This document shows, one piece after another, positions 9,929-18,236 of a stretch of 64,000 nucleotides of DNA. Source of the DNA: Aggregatilineales bacterium (GTDB lineage: Bacteria > Chloroflexota > Anaerolineae > Aggregatilineales > Phototrophicaceae); contig JAUQWZ010000002.1 of NCBI GenBank assembly GCA_030834905.1, positions 124,001-188,000 of the forward strand. The letters are read 5' to 3'. Position 1 is the first letter of the stretch; each line of letters begins with the position of its first letter. A program made the translations under genes and the position numbers. The notes under the pieces were generated by a model. That model searched no databases, was not told where the DNA came from, and was given only the letters and a program-made list of their open reading frames with translations.

Positions 9929-10291
9929 CTACTCGGCTGCCTCTGGTACAATGAAAGTGATCACCCGGCGGTCGTGCGGCGGGTTGCGGCTTTCGTAGTA
10001 TAGTTCGATGGTCAGGGAATATTCACCCGCCGGTTCCTGAAGGTTGCGTAGGTGCATGGTGAATTCCATGTCAAAGTGCATCGTTTCGATGACGCTCAGT
10101 TCGGCGACTATACGGCTGTCGCTGGCGCGGGCGGTGATAAGCAGGTTAGGGCGTTCGAGAAATGGCGTGACCACAATGTGAATGTACAGACGGAAACGGT
10201 CGGGATAGACGACGGTTTCCACGTCTTCGATCCTGACTTCATCGCGGGGCTTGGGGACCTGCCCATTCTCGTAAAACGGTAAATCCATCAT
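9929..10291 (-). CDS. Conserved-looking beta-rich protein of unknown function
   Basis: The 120-residue protein has no signal peptide, no membrane helix and no cysteines. After an N-terminal segment rich in acidic residues it alternates strands (RFRLYIHIVVTPF, NLLITARASD, MEFTMHLRNL, YSLTIELYYES, RRVITFIVPE), which suggests an immunoglobulin-like or C2-like beta sandwich. Two adjacent ATGs (10291 and 10288) are possible starts. It sits between the ACT gene (50-base gap) and the JAMM gene (2-base gap). I do not recognise a named family. A role as adaptor or substrate of its JAMM neighbour is only a guess. Confidence 0.6.
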   Translation of the reverse strand: MMDLPFYENGQVPKPRDEVRIEDVETVVYPDRFRLYIHIVVTPFLERPNLLITARASDSRIVAELSVIETMHFDMEFTMHLRNLQEPAGEYSLTIELYYESRNPPHDRRVITFIVPEAAE

Positions 10292-10341
10292 CAGCGTAAC
10301 CAGTTCAGAAGATAGGGAACGGAAGCCGCAGTTTTACCGTT

Positions 10342-10776
10342 TTACGGGGCGGTCCGCAAGTTTCGCAGCGCCGCCGTCGCCTGCTCATACTGCCCCGCCG
10401 GAACCAGCAGATGATCGCGGTTGTAGGCGGCAAACGGCAGGATGGTGACGCCTGCCTGTGCCAGCGCCGCGCTGATCTGCGCCATGAAGCCGGTGAGGTT
10501 GGGATCGAGTTCGATGTCAAACGTGATCAAACGGTAATCGGCGGCGCTGGCGGTAAAGCCTGGCAGCCGGTGCGCGTATGCCTGCAGGTCATCGTCGGTC
10601 AGTACCAGCGTGACCTCATCCTTATCGACGATGATGACGCCAAATGGCTCGCCGATTTCCGCCAGCACCGAGGCTGCCGCCAGCACCGCCCTAGCGGGCA
10701 GATGTACCAGTTTGTAGCGCTGGTCATCGGTGTATAGCTGCATCTCTGCCAGCGCCTGTTTCACCGTCTGTGCCAT
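10342..10776 (-). CDS. ACT-domain protein (CASTOR/ACT-like)
   Basis: The 144-residue protein reads as two ACT-like halves. The first runs over roughly residues 20-75 (KLVHLPARAV, EPFGVIIVDKDEVTLVL). The second runs over about 80-140 (YRLITFDIELDPNLTGFMAQISAALAQAGVTILPF), with the family's typical helix after the glycine and a final strand HLLVPAGQYEQA. Such stand-alone ACT/CASTOR proteins usually sense small ligands, often amino acids. The gene starts 5 bases after the SerK-like gene, so serine or a related metabolite is a reasonable ligand guess. Confidence 0.75.
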   Translation of the reverse strand: MAQTVKQALAEMQLYTDDQRYKLVHLPARAVLAAASVLAEIGEPFGVIIVDKDEVTLVLTDDDLQAYAHRLPGFTASAADYRLITFDIELDPNLTGFMAQISAALAQAGVTILPFAAYNRDHLLVPAGQYEQATAALRNLRTAP

Positions 10777-10781
10777 TGGCT

Positions 10782-11597
10782 TTACTCGTCAAACTGATAG
10801 GTAGCTTCAGCATAATAACGTACCTGCCGCTTCGCCACCTTGTCCTGCATCCATGCCAGCAGATGGTCGTTTTTCTCCGCCAGCGAGGTGTTCGGATCGC
10901 GCAGCAGCGCAATGGGGTAGTTGACCCGGATCGCCCGCCCAAAAACAATGTGACGGCTGACGCCAGCAGGCAGGAAGGCGTGCTGCTGTGCCGCCTCGAT
11001 AATGTCGGCTGGTTTGTAGTGCGGGAATACCACCATCGCGATAGCATCGGGGTGTATTGCCCAGTTGTCTTCCGGCAGATCGAGGGCGGTGCGGTAAAGC
11101 GCGGCGTTGCGCTGGTACACGCCGACGAACTGGCGCAGCGCGGCGTTACGCTGGTGAACCGTCTCTGCCGTAGCGCGAAGCGCCAGTATCTGCCCCTCTC
11201 TGAGCGTAATATGGGCGATTGCCTGCAAACTGTGTCCGTCGGTGATATGAATATCGGGCAGCAGCCGAATATGTTCGATAAAATCGGGATTCGACCAGCC
11301 GCCGACCAGATGATGCCACGTTTCAAGCTGGATGTAGCCGCTGTCGTAGGAGGCAACCTGCACCAGTACGTGCGGGTAGCCAAGCGCGGCAAATGCAAAC
11401 ACGCGGTTTGCGCCATCAAGGATGACATAGTCGTCATTGCCCATCGGCGCGACAATCGGCGGATTGATCATATAGAGATCGGTGCTCATGCGTTGGATCA
11501 GCGGGTCAGAACGCTGCGAGTCATGATCCTCATGAGGGAACAGACGCGCCGTGGGAACGATACGCAGGTTGGGAGGTGGGGCGCTGGTGAGCGTCAT
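10782..11597 (-). CDS. ParB/sulfiredoxin-fold protein, SbnI/SerK kinase-like
   Basis: The N-terminal 110 residues match the ParB/Srx fold used by SbnI and archaeal SerK free-serine kinases: RLFPHEDHD (residues 18-26), strand-helix pairs, and DGANRVFAFAALG (61-73), where ParB nucleases and SerK carry a DGxHR-type motif. The C-terminal part (LPAGVSRHIVFGRAIRVNYPI, about 205-225) also resembles that family. These kinases phosphorylate L-serine. Free-serine kinase activity is inference; DNA binding as in ParB is the alternative. It is the first gene of a leftward five-gene unit. The ribosome binding site before 11597 is poor. Confidence 0.68.
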   Translation of the reverse strand: MTLTSAPPPNLRIVPTARLFPHEDHDSQRSDPLIQRMSTDLYMINPPIVAPMGNDDYVILDGANRVFAFAALGYPHVLVQVASYDSGYIQLETWHHLVGGWSNPDFIEHIRLLPDIHITDGHSLQAIAHITLREGQILALRATAETVHQRNAALRQFVGVYQRNAALYRTALDLPEDNWAIHPDAIAMVVFPHYKPADIIEAAQQHAFLPAGVSRHIVFGRAIRVNYPIALLRDPNTSLAEKNDHLLAWMQDKVAKRQVRYYAEATYQFDE

Positions 11598-11673
11598 GCA
11601 AGGGTGACCTGTTTGAGTGCCGGAACATAACCGTATAAGCGTATCATGCTCCGGTAGTCAGAGCAATTATTGA

Positions 11674-11696
11674 ACGATTTGATTGGTGCAAATCGT
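11674..11696. promoter_or_regulatory. Operator-like inverted repeat before the Nudix gene
   Basis: ACGATTTG and CAAATCGT form a perfect 8-base-pair inverted repeat with a 7-base centre. It lies between the divergent SerK-like and Nudix genes, overlapping a possible -35 (TTGAAC, 11670-11675). The size and position fit a dimeric repressor site, but no regulator is known. Confidence 0.4.
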
Positions 11697-11733
11697 ATGA
11701 ATATATGTGCGGAACGGATTGGATAGATTACCT

Positions 11734-12243
11734 ATGGGCGCGTATGAGCAGGGCGCAAGCGCAACTGATGGACGCTGGTTAACCATACCGCGCACGCTGT
11801 GTTTTGTCTTGAACGGCGATGATGTGCTGCTGATGAAGCGCGGCGCTCACCGGCGGGTTTTCCCGAATCGTTACAATGGGGTTGGCGGACATATCGAACG
11901 GGACGAAGATCCGCTGACCAGCGCCCGTCGGGAAATCCGCGAAGAAACCGGGCTGAACGTGACCGATCTGCATCTGCGCGCCGTCTACAACATTGACGCG
12001 GGCGAAACTACCGGCATCGTTCTGTTTGTGTTCACCGCCCGCAGTCAGACGCGGCAGGTGCAGCCCAACGACGAAGGCACGCTCCACTGGATTCCGCGCG
12101 GCGCGGTGATGTCGCTCGATCTGGTGGAAGACCTGCCGCATCTGCTGCCGCGCATCCTGACTGGCGGCGACGGCGCGCCGCCGCTGTTCATCCATGTCAG
12201 CTACGATCCGAACGATGTTATCGTGATGCGCTATGCCGAATAA
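11734..12243 (+). CDS. Nudix hydrolase
   Basis: Nudix enzymes hydrolyse nucleoside diphosphates linked to another moiety. The protein carries an exact Nudix box: Gly of GGHIERDE, then Glu seven residues before REIREETGL, matching GX5EX7REUXEEXGU. Roughly 170 residues with LMKRGAHRRVFPNRYNGVGG before the box, like MutT/8-oxo-dGTPase-type members. The C-terminal third may set specificity but is not diagnostic. ATG at 11734 is preferred; an in-frame GTG at 11707 has no ribosome binding site. It is a single gene, divergent from the SerK-like unit. Confidence 0.88.
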   Translation: MGAYEQGASATDGRWLTIPRTLCFVLNGDDVLLMKRGAHRRVFPNRYNGVGGHIERDEDPLTSARREIREETGLNVTDLHLRAVYNIDAGETTGIVLFVFTARSQTRQVQPNDEGTLHWIPRGAVMSLDLVEDLPHLLPRILTGGDGAPPLFIHVSYDPNDVIVMRYAE

Positions 12244-12266
12244 GCCTCGGCTGACCGGCGCGAAAG

Positions 12267-12295
12267 TTAGGCACAGCCGCAACACGCGCTAGAAT
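12267..12295 (+). promoter_or_regulatory. Weak putative promoter for small membrane protein genes
   Basis: TTAGGC (12267-12272) and TAGAAT (12290-12295) are spaced by 17 bases, about 44 bases before the ATG at 12339. The -10 is good and the -35 weak. Confidence 0.3.
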
Positions 12296-12338
12296 GTAAG
12301 CTGTCTGCGCCGAAACCAAGCCTGGAAAATGAAGGTCA

Positions 12339-12752
12339 ATGACCCAGAACAACGAAACGAATGTCACCCCGCCGTCGCCGCCCAAACAGAGCCGGGCACG
12401 ACGAACTGGCTGCGCGGCGCTGGTGGCGCTGTGGTTCCTGCTCTTGCTGACGCCCTGCTTCTGTCTGGTGCTGGCAACGCAGGGCGAAATCGCGATTCCG
12501 CAGGGCGGCGCGCCGGGTCAAATGATGCGTATCTGGCTGATCATGGACGCCGATCAGCGCGGGCTGGGGGTGTCGTCTACCACGGCGCGGCAGCCTGCCG
12601 AGAATGCCGTGTGCGTTGAAAGCAATACGCGCTTTATTCTTTGGACAGGCAGCGCCGATCCGGCGGTGTCCTGTGAATGCTACGAGCGAGACAGCGCCGA
12701 GGCGGAATGGTCGCTGATCAGCGTCGCTAATGTCTCATGCAGCGGTGACTAA
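12339..12752 (+). CDS. Small secreted or membrane-anchored hypothetical protein
   Basis: The 137-residue protein has a Pro/Ser-rich cytoplasmic start (NVTPPSPPKQSRARR), one hydrophobic segment (about 25-47) and an extracytoplasmic tail of 90 residues with four cysteines (VCVES, VSCECYERD, VSCSGD) that could form disulfides. No family is recognised. The next small membrane gene begins 5 bases downstream, so the two are probably co-translated. Confidence 0.6.
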   Translation: MTQNNETNVTPPSPPKQSRARRTGCAALVALWFLLLLTPCFCLVLATQGEIAIPQGGAPGQMMRIWLIMDADQRGLGVSSTTARQPAENAVCVESNTRFILWTGSADPAVSCECYERDSAEAEWSLISVANVSCSGD

Positions 12753-12757
12753 ACAAA

Positions 12758-13063
12758 ATGGAATTTCTGCAATCGCTTGATCTCAGTTCGGCACCGCTGC
12801 TGATTTGCGGCTCGTGCGTCCTGTGCCTGGTCGGCGGGGTGCTGCTGTTTGGCTTGCAGATCGTCGGTGGGCTGCTGGGCGCGGCGGGCGACATCCTCGA
12901 ATTGTTCGTCGGGTTAGTCAGCGGCGGACCGGCGCAGTGGTGCGGCTGTCTGGTGCTGATTTTTGGCATCGGCATCTGCGCGGCGGTGATATTCGCAGCG
13001 GCGGCAGGGTTGAGCGCCTGTGAAACCAACCCGACAAATTTCTGTACGTTATTCGGGCGGTGA
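12758..13063 (+). CDS. Small two-helix membrane protein
   Basis: The 101-residue protein is mostly hydrophobic: a first membrane segment at about 12-45 and a second at about 60-87, both glycine-rich and containing cysteines (LLICGSCVLCLVGG, WCGCLVLIFG). It follows the preceding hypothetical gene by 5 bases. No known domain is visible. Its stop codon is directly followed, in the same frame, by the reading frame of a degraded gene. Confidence 0.55.
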   Translation: MEFLQSLDLSSAPLLICGSCVLCLVGGVLLFGLQIVGGLLGAAGDILELFVGLVSGGPAQWCGCLVLIFGIGICAAVIFAAAAGLSACETNPTNFCTLFGR

Positions 13064-13222
13064 GTGCCGCTTCAATGCAATATTCAATGCAATAACAGAT
13101 ACGCAGCGGATCACGATACTAACGAGGGTGATGTCAGCCACTTCACGGGTAAAGAATGGATCAGCCGCGACGGTCGAAAGGTGTACGAGCTGGTCTATCA
13201 CGGAGGACTGGTGAAGGGGTAG
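13064..13222 (+). pseudogene. Remnant of a DUF5680-like gene (C-terminal end only)
   Basis: An in-frame stretch of about 52 codons ends at TAG 13220-13222. Its last 33 residues look like a real protein C-terminus (FTGKEWISRDGRKVYELVYH), in the style of DUF5680 proteins with their G-x-E-x-V, VWxMxYxG pattern. The rest of the domain is missing. No start with a ribosome binding site exists and the upstream part contains two copies of TTCAATGCAATA, so I read it as a decayed gene. Confidence 0.4.
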
Positions 13223-13262
13223 GGGCGTTCACGCGCGAACGCCGTTCGTACAACGCCCCTAC
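13219..13262. repeat. Long hairpin, GTAGGGGCGTT/AACGCCCCTAC
   Basis: The 11-base arms at 13219-13229 and 13252-13262 are perfectly complementary. The 22-base loop is itself rich in CGAACG/CGTTCG complementarity. It lies just past the sucD stop and next to the gene remnant. There is no T run on either strand after the stem, so it is not a classical terminator. A related hairpin with AGGGGCG/CGCCCCT arms occurs at 19730-19768, which suggests a dispersed repeat family. Confidence 0.6.
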
Positions 13263-13288
13263 CTCAAAAAACCACAAATTGCTTTTGC

Positions 13289-14152
13289 CTACTTCAGCAA
13301 ACTCGGAATCTGTTCGGGATTGTCGGCAACGCGAACGCCAGCTTCGCGCAGGGCGTTCATCTTATCCTCAGCCGAGCCTTCGCCGCCTTCGACAATCGCG
13401 CCTGCATGTCCCATGCGCGTTCCGGGCGGGGCGCTGCGACCGGCGATGAACGCGGCGACCGGTTTGGTCATGCGCGACTTGATGTAGGCGGCGGCGTCGA
13501 TTTCCGCGCGTCCGCCGATTTCGCCAATCAGGACGACCTTTTCGGTTTCAGGATCGCTCTCGAACATCTCCAGCACTTCGATGAAATTCGTGCCGGGAAT
13601 TGGATCGCCGCCGATGCCGATGCAGGTGGACTGTCCCAGACCCGCCTGCGTGAGCGCGTAGATGACCTCATAAGTCAGCGTGCCGCTTTTGGAGACGACG
13701 CCCACCGGACCGGGGGTAGCCACATAACCGGGAATGATGCCGACCTTGACGCGGTCAGATGGCGTCAGGAAACCGGGGCAGTTGGGTCCGATCAAGCGCG
13801 TTTCGGGATGCTGTTTCAGGTATGCCGACACCTTCATCATGTCCATGATCGGCACCGGGTCGCTGATGCAGACCACCAGACGAATGCCAGCGTCGATTGC
13901 TTCGTACATCGCGTCGGCAGCGCCGGGACCGGGGACGTAGATGATGCTGGTATCCGCGCCGGTGGCATCCACCGCGCCTTTAACGGTGTCGAACACCGGG
14001 ACACCCTCGACCCACTCGCCGCCCTTTCCCGCGCGCACGCCGCCGACCACCCGTGTGCCGTACTCAATCATCAGCCGCGTCTGGAAGCGCCCTTCGCGTC
14101 CGGTAATGCCCTGTACGATGACCTTCGTGTCTTTGCTGCCAAAAATCGCCAT
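13289..14152 (-). CDS. sucD: Succinyl-CoA ligase (ADP/GDP-forming) subunit alpha
   Basis: With SucC it interconverts succinyl-CoA and succinate with substrate-level phosphorylation in the TCA cycle. The 287-residue protein has the CoA-binding Rossmann start [37 protein letters not shown], and the phosphohistidine loop [18 protein letters not shown] with the catalytic His. Its start overlaps the sucC stop by one base (TAATG), indicating coupled translation and a 1:1 complex. Confidence 0.97.
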   Translation of the reverse strand: MAIFGSKDTKVIVQGITGREGRFQTRLMIEYGTRVVGGVRAGKGGEWVEGVPVFDTVKGAVDATGADTSIIYVPGPGAADAMYEAIDAGIRLVVCISDPVPIMDMMKVSAYLKQHPETRLIGPNCPGFLTPSDRVKVGIIPGYVATPGPVGVVSKSGTLTYEVIYALTQAGLGQSTCIGIGGDPIPGTNFIEVLEMFESDPETEKVVLIGEIGGRAEIDAAAYIKSRMTKPVAAFIAGRSAPPGTRMGHAGAIVEGGEGSAEDKMNALREAGVRVADNPEQIPSLLK

Positions 14153-15312
14153 TATTGCATTCCTTCCTTCGCTGCGGCTACTGCCATTCTCGCGGCTTCA
14201 GTGAGCGTAGACGCGCCGGTAAGATTCGGGATTCCCGAATTAGAGATCAGTTCCATGCCCTCTTCGGCATTCGTGCCCACCAGCCGAATGACCATCGCCA
14301 CGTCCGGCTTGATCTCGTTGTAGGCGGTCAGTAAGCCGCGCGCCACTTCGTCACCACGGGTGATGCCGCCGAAGATGTTGAACAGCACCGCTTTGACGTT
14401 AGGATCGGAGAGGATGATGCGGAGCGCCGCCGCCACGCGGTCAGCTTGCGCGCCGCCGCCGATATCAAGGAAGTTGGCGGGACCGATGCCGTCGGCTTCG
14501 CCATAGAGCTTGACCATGTCCATCGTCGCCATCGCCAGACCAGCGCCGTTGACCATGCAGCCGATCTGCCCGTTAAGCTTGACGTAGGCGATGCCTGCCT
14601 CGCGCGCTCTTGTCTCGGCTTCCGGCTCGGCGGTGGTATCGCGCAGCGCCTCAAATTCGGGATGCCGCAGCAGCGCGTTGTCGTCGATCACCATCTTGCC
14701 GTCCAGGGCGATAAGCTGGTTTTCGGCAGTGATCACCAGCGGGTTGATTTCCGCCAGCGTCGCGTCGCTATCCAGATAACATTCCCATAGTTTGAGGGCG
14801 ATACTGCTGAAGGCGTTCCAGTGCTCGCGGGGCAGGTTAATGCCGCTGGCAACGTTCATCGTCTGATAGTGGTGCAGTCCCAGCACCGGATCGATATGCT
14901 CGCGCACAATCGCTTTTGGGTTCTCTTTGGCGACAATCTCGATCTCAACGCCGCCCTCAGAGGAAGCGATCAACACCGGCTTGGCGGCTGAACGGTCATT
15001 GACGATGCCAAGATAAATTTCCTTCTCGATGTGGGCGGCGGGGTCAACCAGCACCCGATGCACAGTCAGCCCCTTGATTTCCATGCCCAGAATCTGGTTC
15101 GCGACTTCGCGCGCTTCTTCAGGCGTGCTGGCAAGTTTGACGCCGCCTGCTTTGCCACGCCCACCGGAGAGCACCTGCGCCTTGACGACCACAGTGCCGA
15201 GCGTCCGGGCAATTTCCGCCGCTTCATCGGGCGTGGTTGCCGTACTGCCCATGGGGACAGGAATGCCATATTCAGCGAAGCGTTGTTTGGTTTGGTATTC
15301 GTGAAGATTCAC
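14152..15312 (-). CDS. sucC: Succinyl-CoA ligase subunit beta
   Basis: This is the nucleotide-binding (ATP-grasp) partner of SucD. Starting at GTG 15312, 7 bases after GGAGG, it has 386 residues, close to the family's usual 388, and opens with the standard [12 protein letters not shown] longer in-frame reading to 15378 exists but adds a non-conserved leader. Visible motifs: [27 protein letters not shown], and [16 protein letters not shown]. It is first in the leftward sucCD pair; a TATACT -10-like element lies at 15362-15357. Confidence 0.96.
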   Translation of the reverse strand: MNLHEYQTKQRFAEYGIPVPMGSTATTPDEAAEIARTLGTVVVKAQVLSGGRGKAGGVKLASTPEEAREVANQILGMEIKGLTVHRVLVDPAAHIEKEIYLGIVNDRSAAKPVLIASSEGGVEIEIVAKENPKAIVREHIDPVLGLHHYQTMNVASGINLPREHWNAFSSIALKLWECYLDSDATLAEINPLVITAENQLIALDGKMVIDDNALLRHPEFEALRDTTAEPEAETRAREAGIAYVKLNGQIGCMVNGAGLAMATMDMVKLYGEADGIGPANFLDIGGGAQADRVAAALRIILSDPNVKAVLFNIFGGITRGDEVARGLLTAYNEIKPDVAMVIRLVGTNAEEGMELISNSGIPNLTGASTLTEAARMAVAAAKEGMQ

Positions 15313-15416
15313 CGACGAGCCTCCAAAAATAATCGCAGTTTTGAACTTAGGCGCATAGTATAACGCACCTGATTTCACAGAATGTAAGCGGTTTGCGCGC
15401 GCCAGGGCGAGGCTGG

Positions 15417-15710
15417 CTACAGAATTTCAATCCGTTCGCCCACGACCGAGACATGCGGATAGTTCTTCTCGATCCAGTTCAGGATTTCACTCACCATCTG
15501 GTTTGCGTGCGGCGTCGCGTTGGTGACGACCGCGAAGGCAATCTGTGCAGACTGCCAGATATCCTGCTGCCCGACCTCGGCGGCGGATGCGTTAAAGGTG
15601 TTCTGGATTCGCTTGATCATCGACTGGAGGATGCTGCGCTTTTCCTTCAGCGAGGCAACGCCCGGCAGATAGAGATCGATTGTACACAGTCCAACGATTG
15701 CATTTGACAT
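15417..15710 (-). CDS. DUF503 (YlxP-like) family protein
   Basis: The 97-residue protein begins [24 protein letters not shown] and ends VVGERIEIL, both hallmarks of DUF503/YlxP, a small ferredoxin-like protein. In many bacteria the gene sits near rbfA and truB and is suspected to act in ribosome or RNA biology, but the function is not established. Here it stands alone, leftward, upstream of sucC by about 100 bases. Confidence 0.88.
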   Translation of the reverse strand: MSNAIVGLCTIDLYLPGVASLKEKRSILQSMIKRIQNTFNASAAEVGQQDIWQSAQIAFAVVTNATPHANQMVSEILNWIEKNYPHVSVVGERIEIL

Positions 15711-15864
15711 GAGCAGCAGGCGTTGTTGATGGTGTTGTGAAAAGGCGAATATCTACAGTATATAAGACAAGCGGCAGGCTTGGTAGACAGAAGAAAGCGG
15801 TCTGTGGTAGACTCCCTGAAGTTCGCTGCGCTGTAATAATCCTCTTGCGAATGGGAACCCAGGC

Positions 15865-16239
15865 ATGACGCGAGTGTTGTGCATTGAAGATGAGCCGGAC
15901 ATGATCGAACTCTTGCAGCTACTGCTTCAGCGGCAGGGGCTGGAAGTGACTGGCGCGCGCGGTGGCAAAGAGGGTCTGGCGATGGTGGAGCAGTCGCCGC
16001 CAGATCTCATTCTGCTGGACATCATGATGCCTGAAATGGACGGCTGGGAAGTCTACAATCGCCTGAAGCAGAATCCAAAATCGCGGCACATACCTGTCAT
16101 TGTCGTCACGGCGCGGGCGCAGGCTTCAGAGAAGGTCACGGCGCTTCGTGAAGCCGGGGTAGACGATTACATCACCAAGCCATTTGGACCCACGCAGCTT
16201 TTAGAAAGCATTGAGCGAGTGTTAGATCGCAAGCAATAA
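15865..16239 (+). CDS. Stand-alone response regulator receiver domain
   Basis: The 124-residue CheY-like protein has the acidic pair EDEPD near residue 7, the phospho-acceptor Asp in LLDIMMPEMDGWE (about residue 52), Thr in VVTARAQ, and Lys in ITKPFGP. No output domain or neighbouring histidine kinase is present, so it is an orphan relay or diffusible regulator. The next gene, a LysM protein, begins 54 bases downstream on the same strand; co-transcription is possible. Confidence 0.92.
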   Translation: MTRVLCIEDEPDMIELLQLLLQRQGLEVTGARGGKEGLAMVEQSPPDLILLDIMMPEMDGWEVYNRLKQNPKSRHIPVIVVTARAQASEKVTALREAGVDDYITKPFGPTQLLESIERVLDRKQ

Positions 16240-16293
16240 AATGTAGTACACTGAGATAGTCTTCTTAACTGCCGCACCTCTTGGGAGAAGCCG

Positions 16294-17862
16294 ATGAAGG
16301 GAACACGTGTATTCCACATCCTGATCGTGGTGGCGCTGTTTTTACTGATGTGGACGACAGCACACGCGCAGGGGGGCAATCTCCTCACTAACCCCGGTTT
16401 TGAGCCACCTTTCCAAACGCTTTCAGGCGAGCCGCCGCGACGGGTGGCGCAGGGGTGGATTCCCTGGCACATTCAGGGATCGGGTACATCATTTTCCGAA
16501 CTCATCCAGCCGGAATACTACCCGGCATCTGATGATGTGAATGGGCTGGGTGTTCCTCGCATCCGCAGCGGAAACGACGCCCAGCAGTATTTCACCTTCT
16601 TTGCCACCCACAGCGGCGGCGTGTACCAGACCGTCAGCGGCATCACTTCAGGGACGGAATACCGCTTCCAGGTTTACGCTTACGTCTGGTCAACTACGCT
16701 TGACGATGTGAATTCAAGCCAGGAGCCGGGCGGCGTGATCATGCAGGTCGGCATTGACCCGACGGGCGGCACTAATCCTGACAGCACGACCATCGTCTGG
16801 TCGGCAGCCGGCAGCCCCCAGTATGACGCTTTCGTGCCTTATTCAATCACGGCTGCGGCTCAGTCAAGCTCGGTCACGGTGTTCGTTCGTTCGACCGTGA
16901 GCGCTGCTGTGAAGAACAACGTCATTTATCTCGACGATGCTTCACTGACGACCGCCAGCGCTGGCGCTACCAGCGCTCCATCCACCGCGACGCCAAGCGC
17001 GACTCCTATCCCGCCGACCTCGACCAGCCAACCGCCGACGGCAACGCCTGAGGACGCCACCAGCGAACCCGCAACCCAGACACCAGTACCCACCGAAGCG
17101 GTCGAACCAACCGACACTGAGGCACCGCCGACCGCCGAAGCGCTCACGCCGACCAATACGGTTCCTCCACCGACGCCTTCGGGACCAACCAATACGCCGT
17201 CGCCAAGCCCGACAGTGGATCGCGGCACCTTCCCAAGCAACATCGTTCACACAGTACGGGCAGGCGATACGGTCGCGCAGCTATCAGCGCTGTATGGCAG
17301 CACCATCGACGCCATCATCTCCGCCAATGGGCTGAACTCAAACGGCTTGATCTTCGTGGGACAGGGCTTGGTGATCCCGGTGCGGCTGGCGTCCCCGGTG
17401 ACGCTGACGCCAGCCCCCGAAGGGCAGGTGACGCTGGTGGTCAACCCAACGGCTGTGCCAACGCTGACGCCTGTGCCGCAGGCGCAGCCTTCGACTCAGT
17501 CTTACATCGTGCGCCCCGGCGATACGCTTTCAGCGATTGCGGTGCGCTTCAATACGACGACTTCGACGCTGGCGCAGCTCAACAATATCGTCAACCGCAA
17601 CCTGATTTACTACGGTCAGCGGCTTACCGTCCCAACGGGCGCGCCTTCGCTCCCGCCGCTGCCGACGGCAATCGTCATTCCGTCAGGTACCGTCGGTCCG
17701 ACGGTGACGCCGCCGGTCATCAGGACGTATCGGGTAGCGCTGGGCGACAACCTGTTTAACATTGCGCTGCGCTTCAACGTCTCGCTGACCAACCTGATTC
17801 AGTACAACGGCATCCTGAATCCGAACCGCATTTATGTGGGTCAGGTGCTGGTTATTCCATGA
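16294..17862 (+). CDS. Secreted protein with carbohydrate-binding-like domain and three LysM repeats
   Basis: The 522-residue protein has a signal peptide (about 1-26, ending AHAQG), then a jelly-roll, carbohydrate-binding-like domain (about 28-215, opening NLLTNPGFEPPF). A Pro/Thr/Ser-rich linker follows (about 218-310). Three LysM peptidoglycan-binding repeats follow: IVHTVRAGDT (about 313), YIVRPGDT (about 407) and YRVALGDN, which ends the protein. It should sit on the outside, bound to cell wall. Its last four bases overlap the DUF192 start (ATGA), so three genes are coupled. Confidence 0.88.
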   Translation: MKGTRVFHILIVVALFLLMWTTAHAQGGNLLTNPGFEPPFQTLSGEPPRRVAQGWIPWHIQGSGTSFSELIQPEYYPASDDVNGLGVPRIRSGNDAQQYFTFFATHSGGVYQTVSGITSGTEYRFQVYAYVWSTTLDDVNSSQEPGGVIMQVGIDPTGGTNPDSTTIVWSAAGSPQYDAFVPYSITAAAQSSSVTVFVRSTVSAAVKNNVIYLDDASLTTASAGATSAPSTATPSATPIPPTSTSQPPTATPEDATSEPATQTPVPTEAVEPTDTEAPPTAEALTPTNTVPPPTPSGPTNTPSPSPTVDRGTFPSNIVHTVRAGDTVAQLSALYGSTIDAIISANGLNSNGLIFVGQGLVIPVRLASPVTLTPAPEGQVTLVVNPTAVPTLTPVPQAQPSTQSYIVRPGDTLSAIAVRFNTTTSTLAQLNNIVNRNLIYYGQRLTVPTGAPSLPPLPTAIVIPSGTVGPTVTPPVIRTYRVALGDNLFNIALRFNVSLTNLIQYNGILNPNRIYVGQVLVIP

Positions 17863-18236
17863 GTGATTGGCGCGTACTCCGCAACGCGGATACGGGCGAT
17901 GTCGTGCTGGCGCGGGCGAAATGGTGTGCAAGCTACTGGTGTCATCTCAAGGGCTTGCAGTTCGCCCCGCGCCTGCCGCACAGCCAGGGTCTGCTGTTTG
18001 TGACTGACCGCGAAAGCGTGGTTCAAACGGCGATCCACATGTTTTTCATGTTTTTTACCATTGGAGTGGTCTGGCTGGATGCGTCGGGCAGGGTGGTAGA
18101 CAAAAAGCTTGCCAAACCCTGGCGACCGTATTATGCGCCCGCTTCGCCTGCTCGATACTATGTCGAAGCCAATCCTGACATTCTGGATCGTGTAAATATC
18201 GGCGACCGGCTTCAGTTTCATGAGGCTTCTGGATGA
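17859..18236 (+). CDS. DUF192 family protein
   Basis: The 125-residue protein shows the DUF192 pattern: WCASYWCHLKGLQFAPRLP, GLLFV, a hydrophobic MFFMFFTIGVVWLD strand, PWRPYYAP and the closing NIGDRLQF. Most DUF192 proteins have a signal peptide; this one has none. Function of the family is unknown. Start and stop both overlap their neighbours by four bases (ATGA), locking it between two LysM proteins and suggesting a role linked to envelope assembly. Confidence 0.85.
   Translation: MSDWRVLRNADTGDVVLARAKWCASYWCHLKGLQFAPRLPHSQGLLFVTDRESVVQTAIHMFFMFFTIGVVWLDASGRVVDKKLAKPWRPYYAPASPARYYVEANPDILDRVNIGDRLQFHEASG

Noticed and set aside
16975..17220. Possible tandem repeat or CRISPR-like array
   Set aside because: It is the Pro/Thr/Ser-rich linker of the LysM protein; repetitiveness comes from ACG/CCG/GCG codons and there are no regular spacers.
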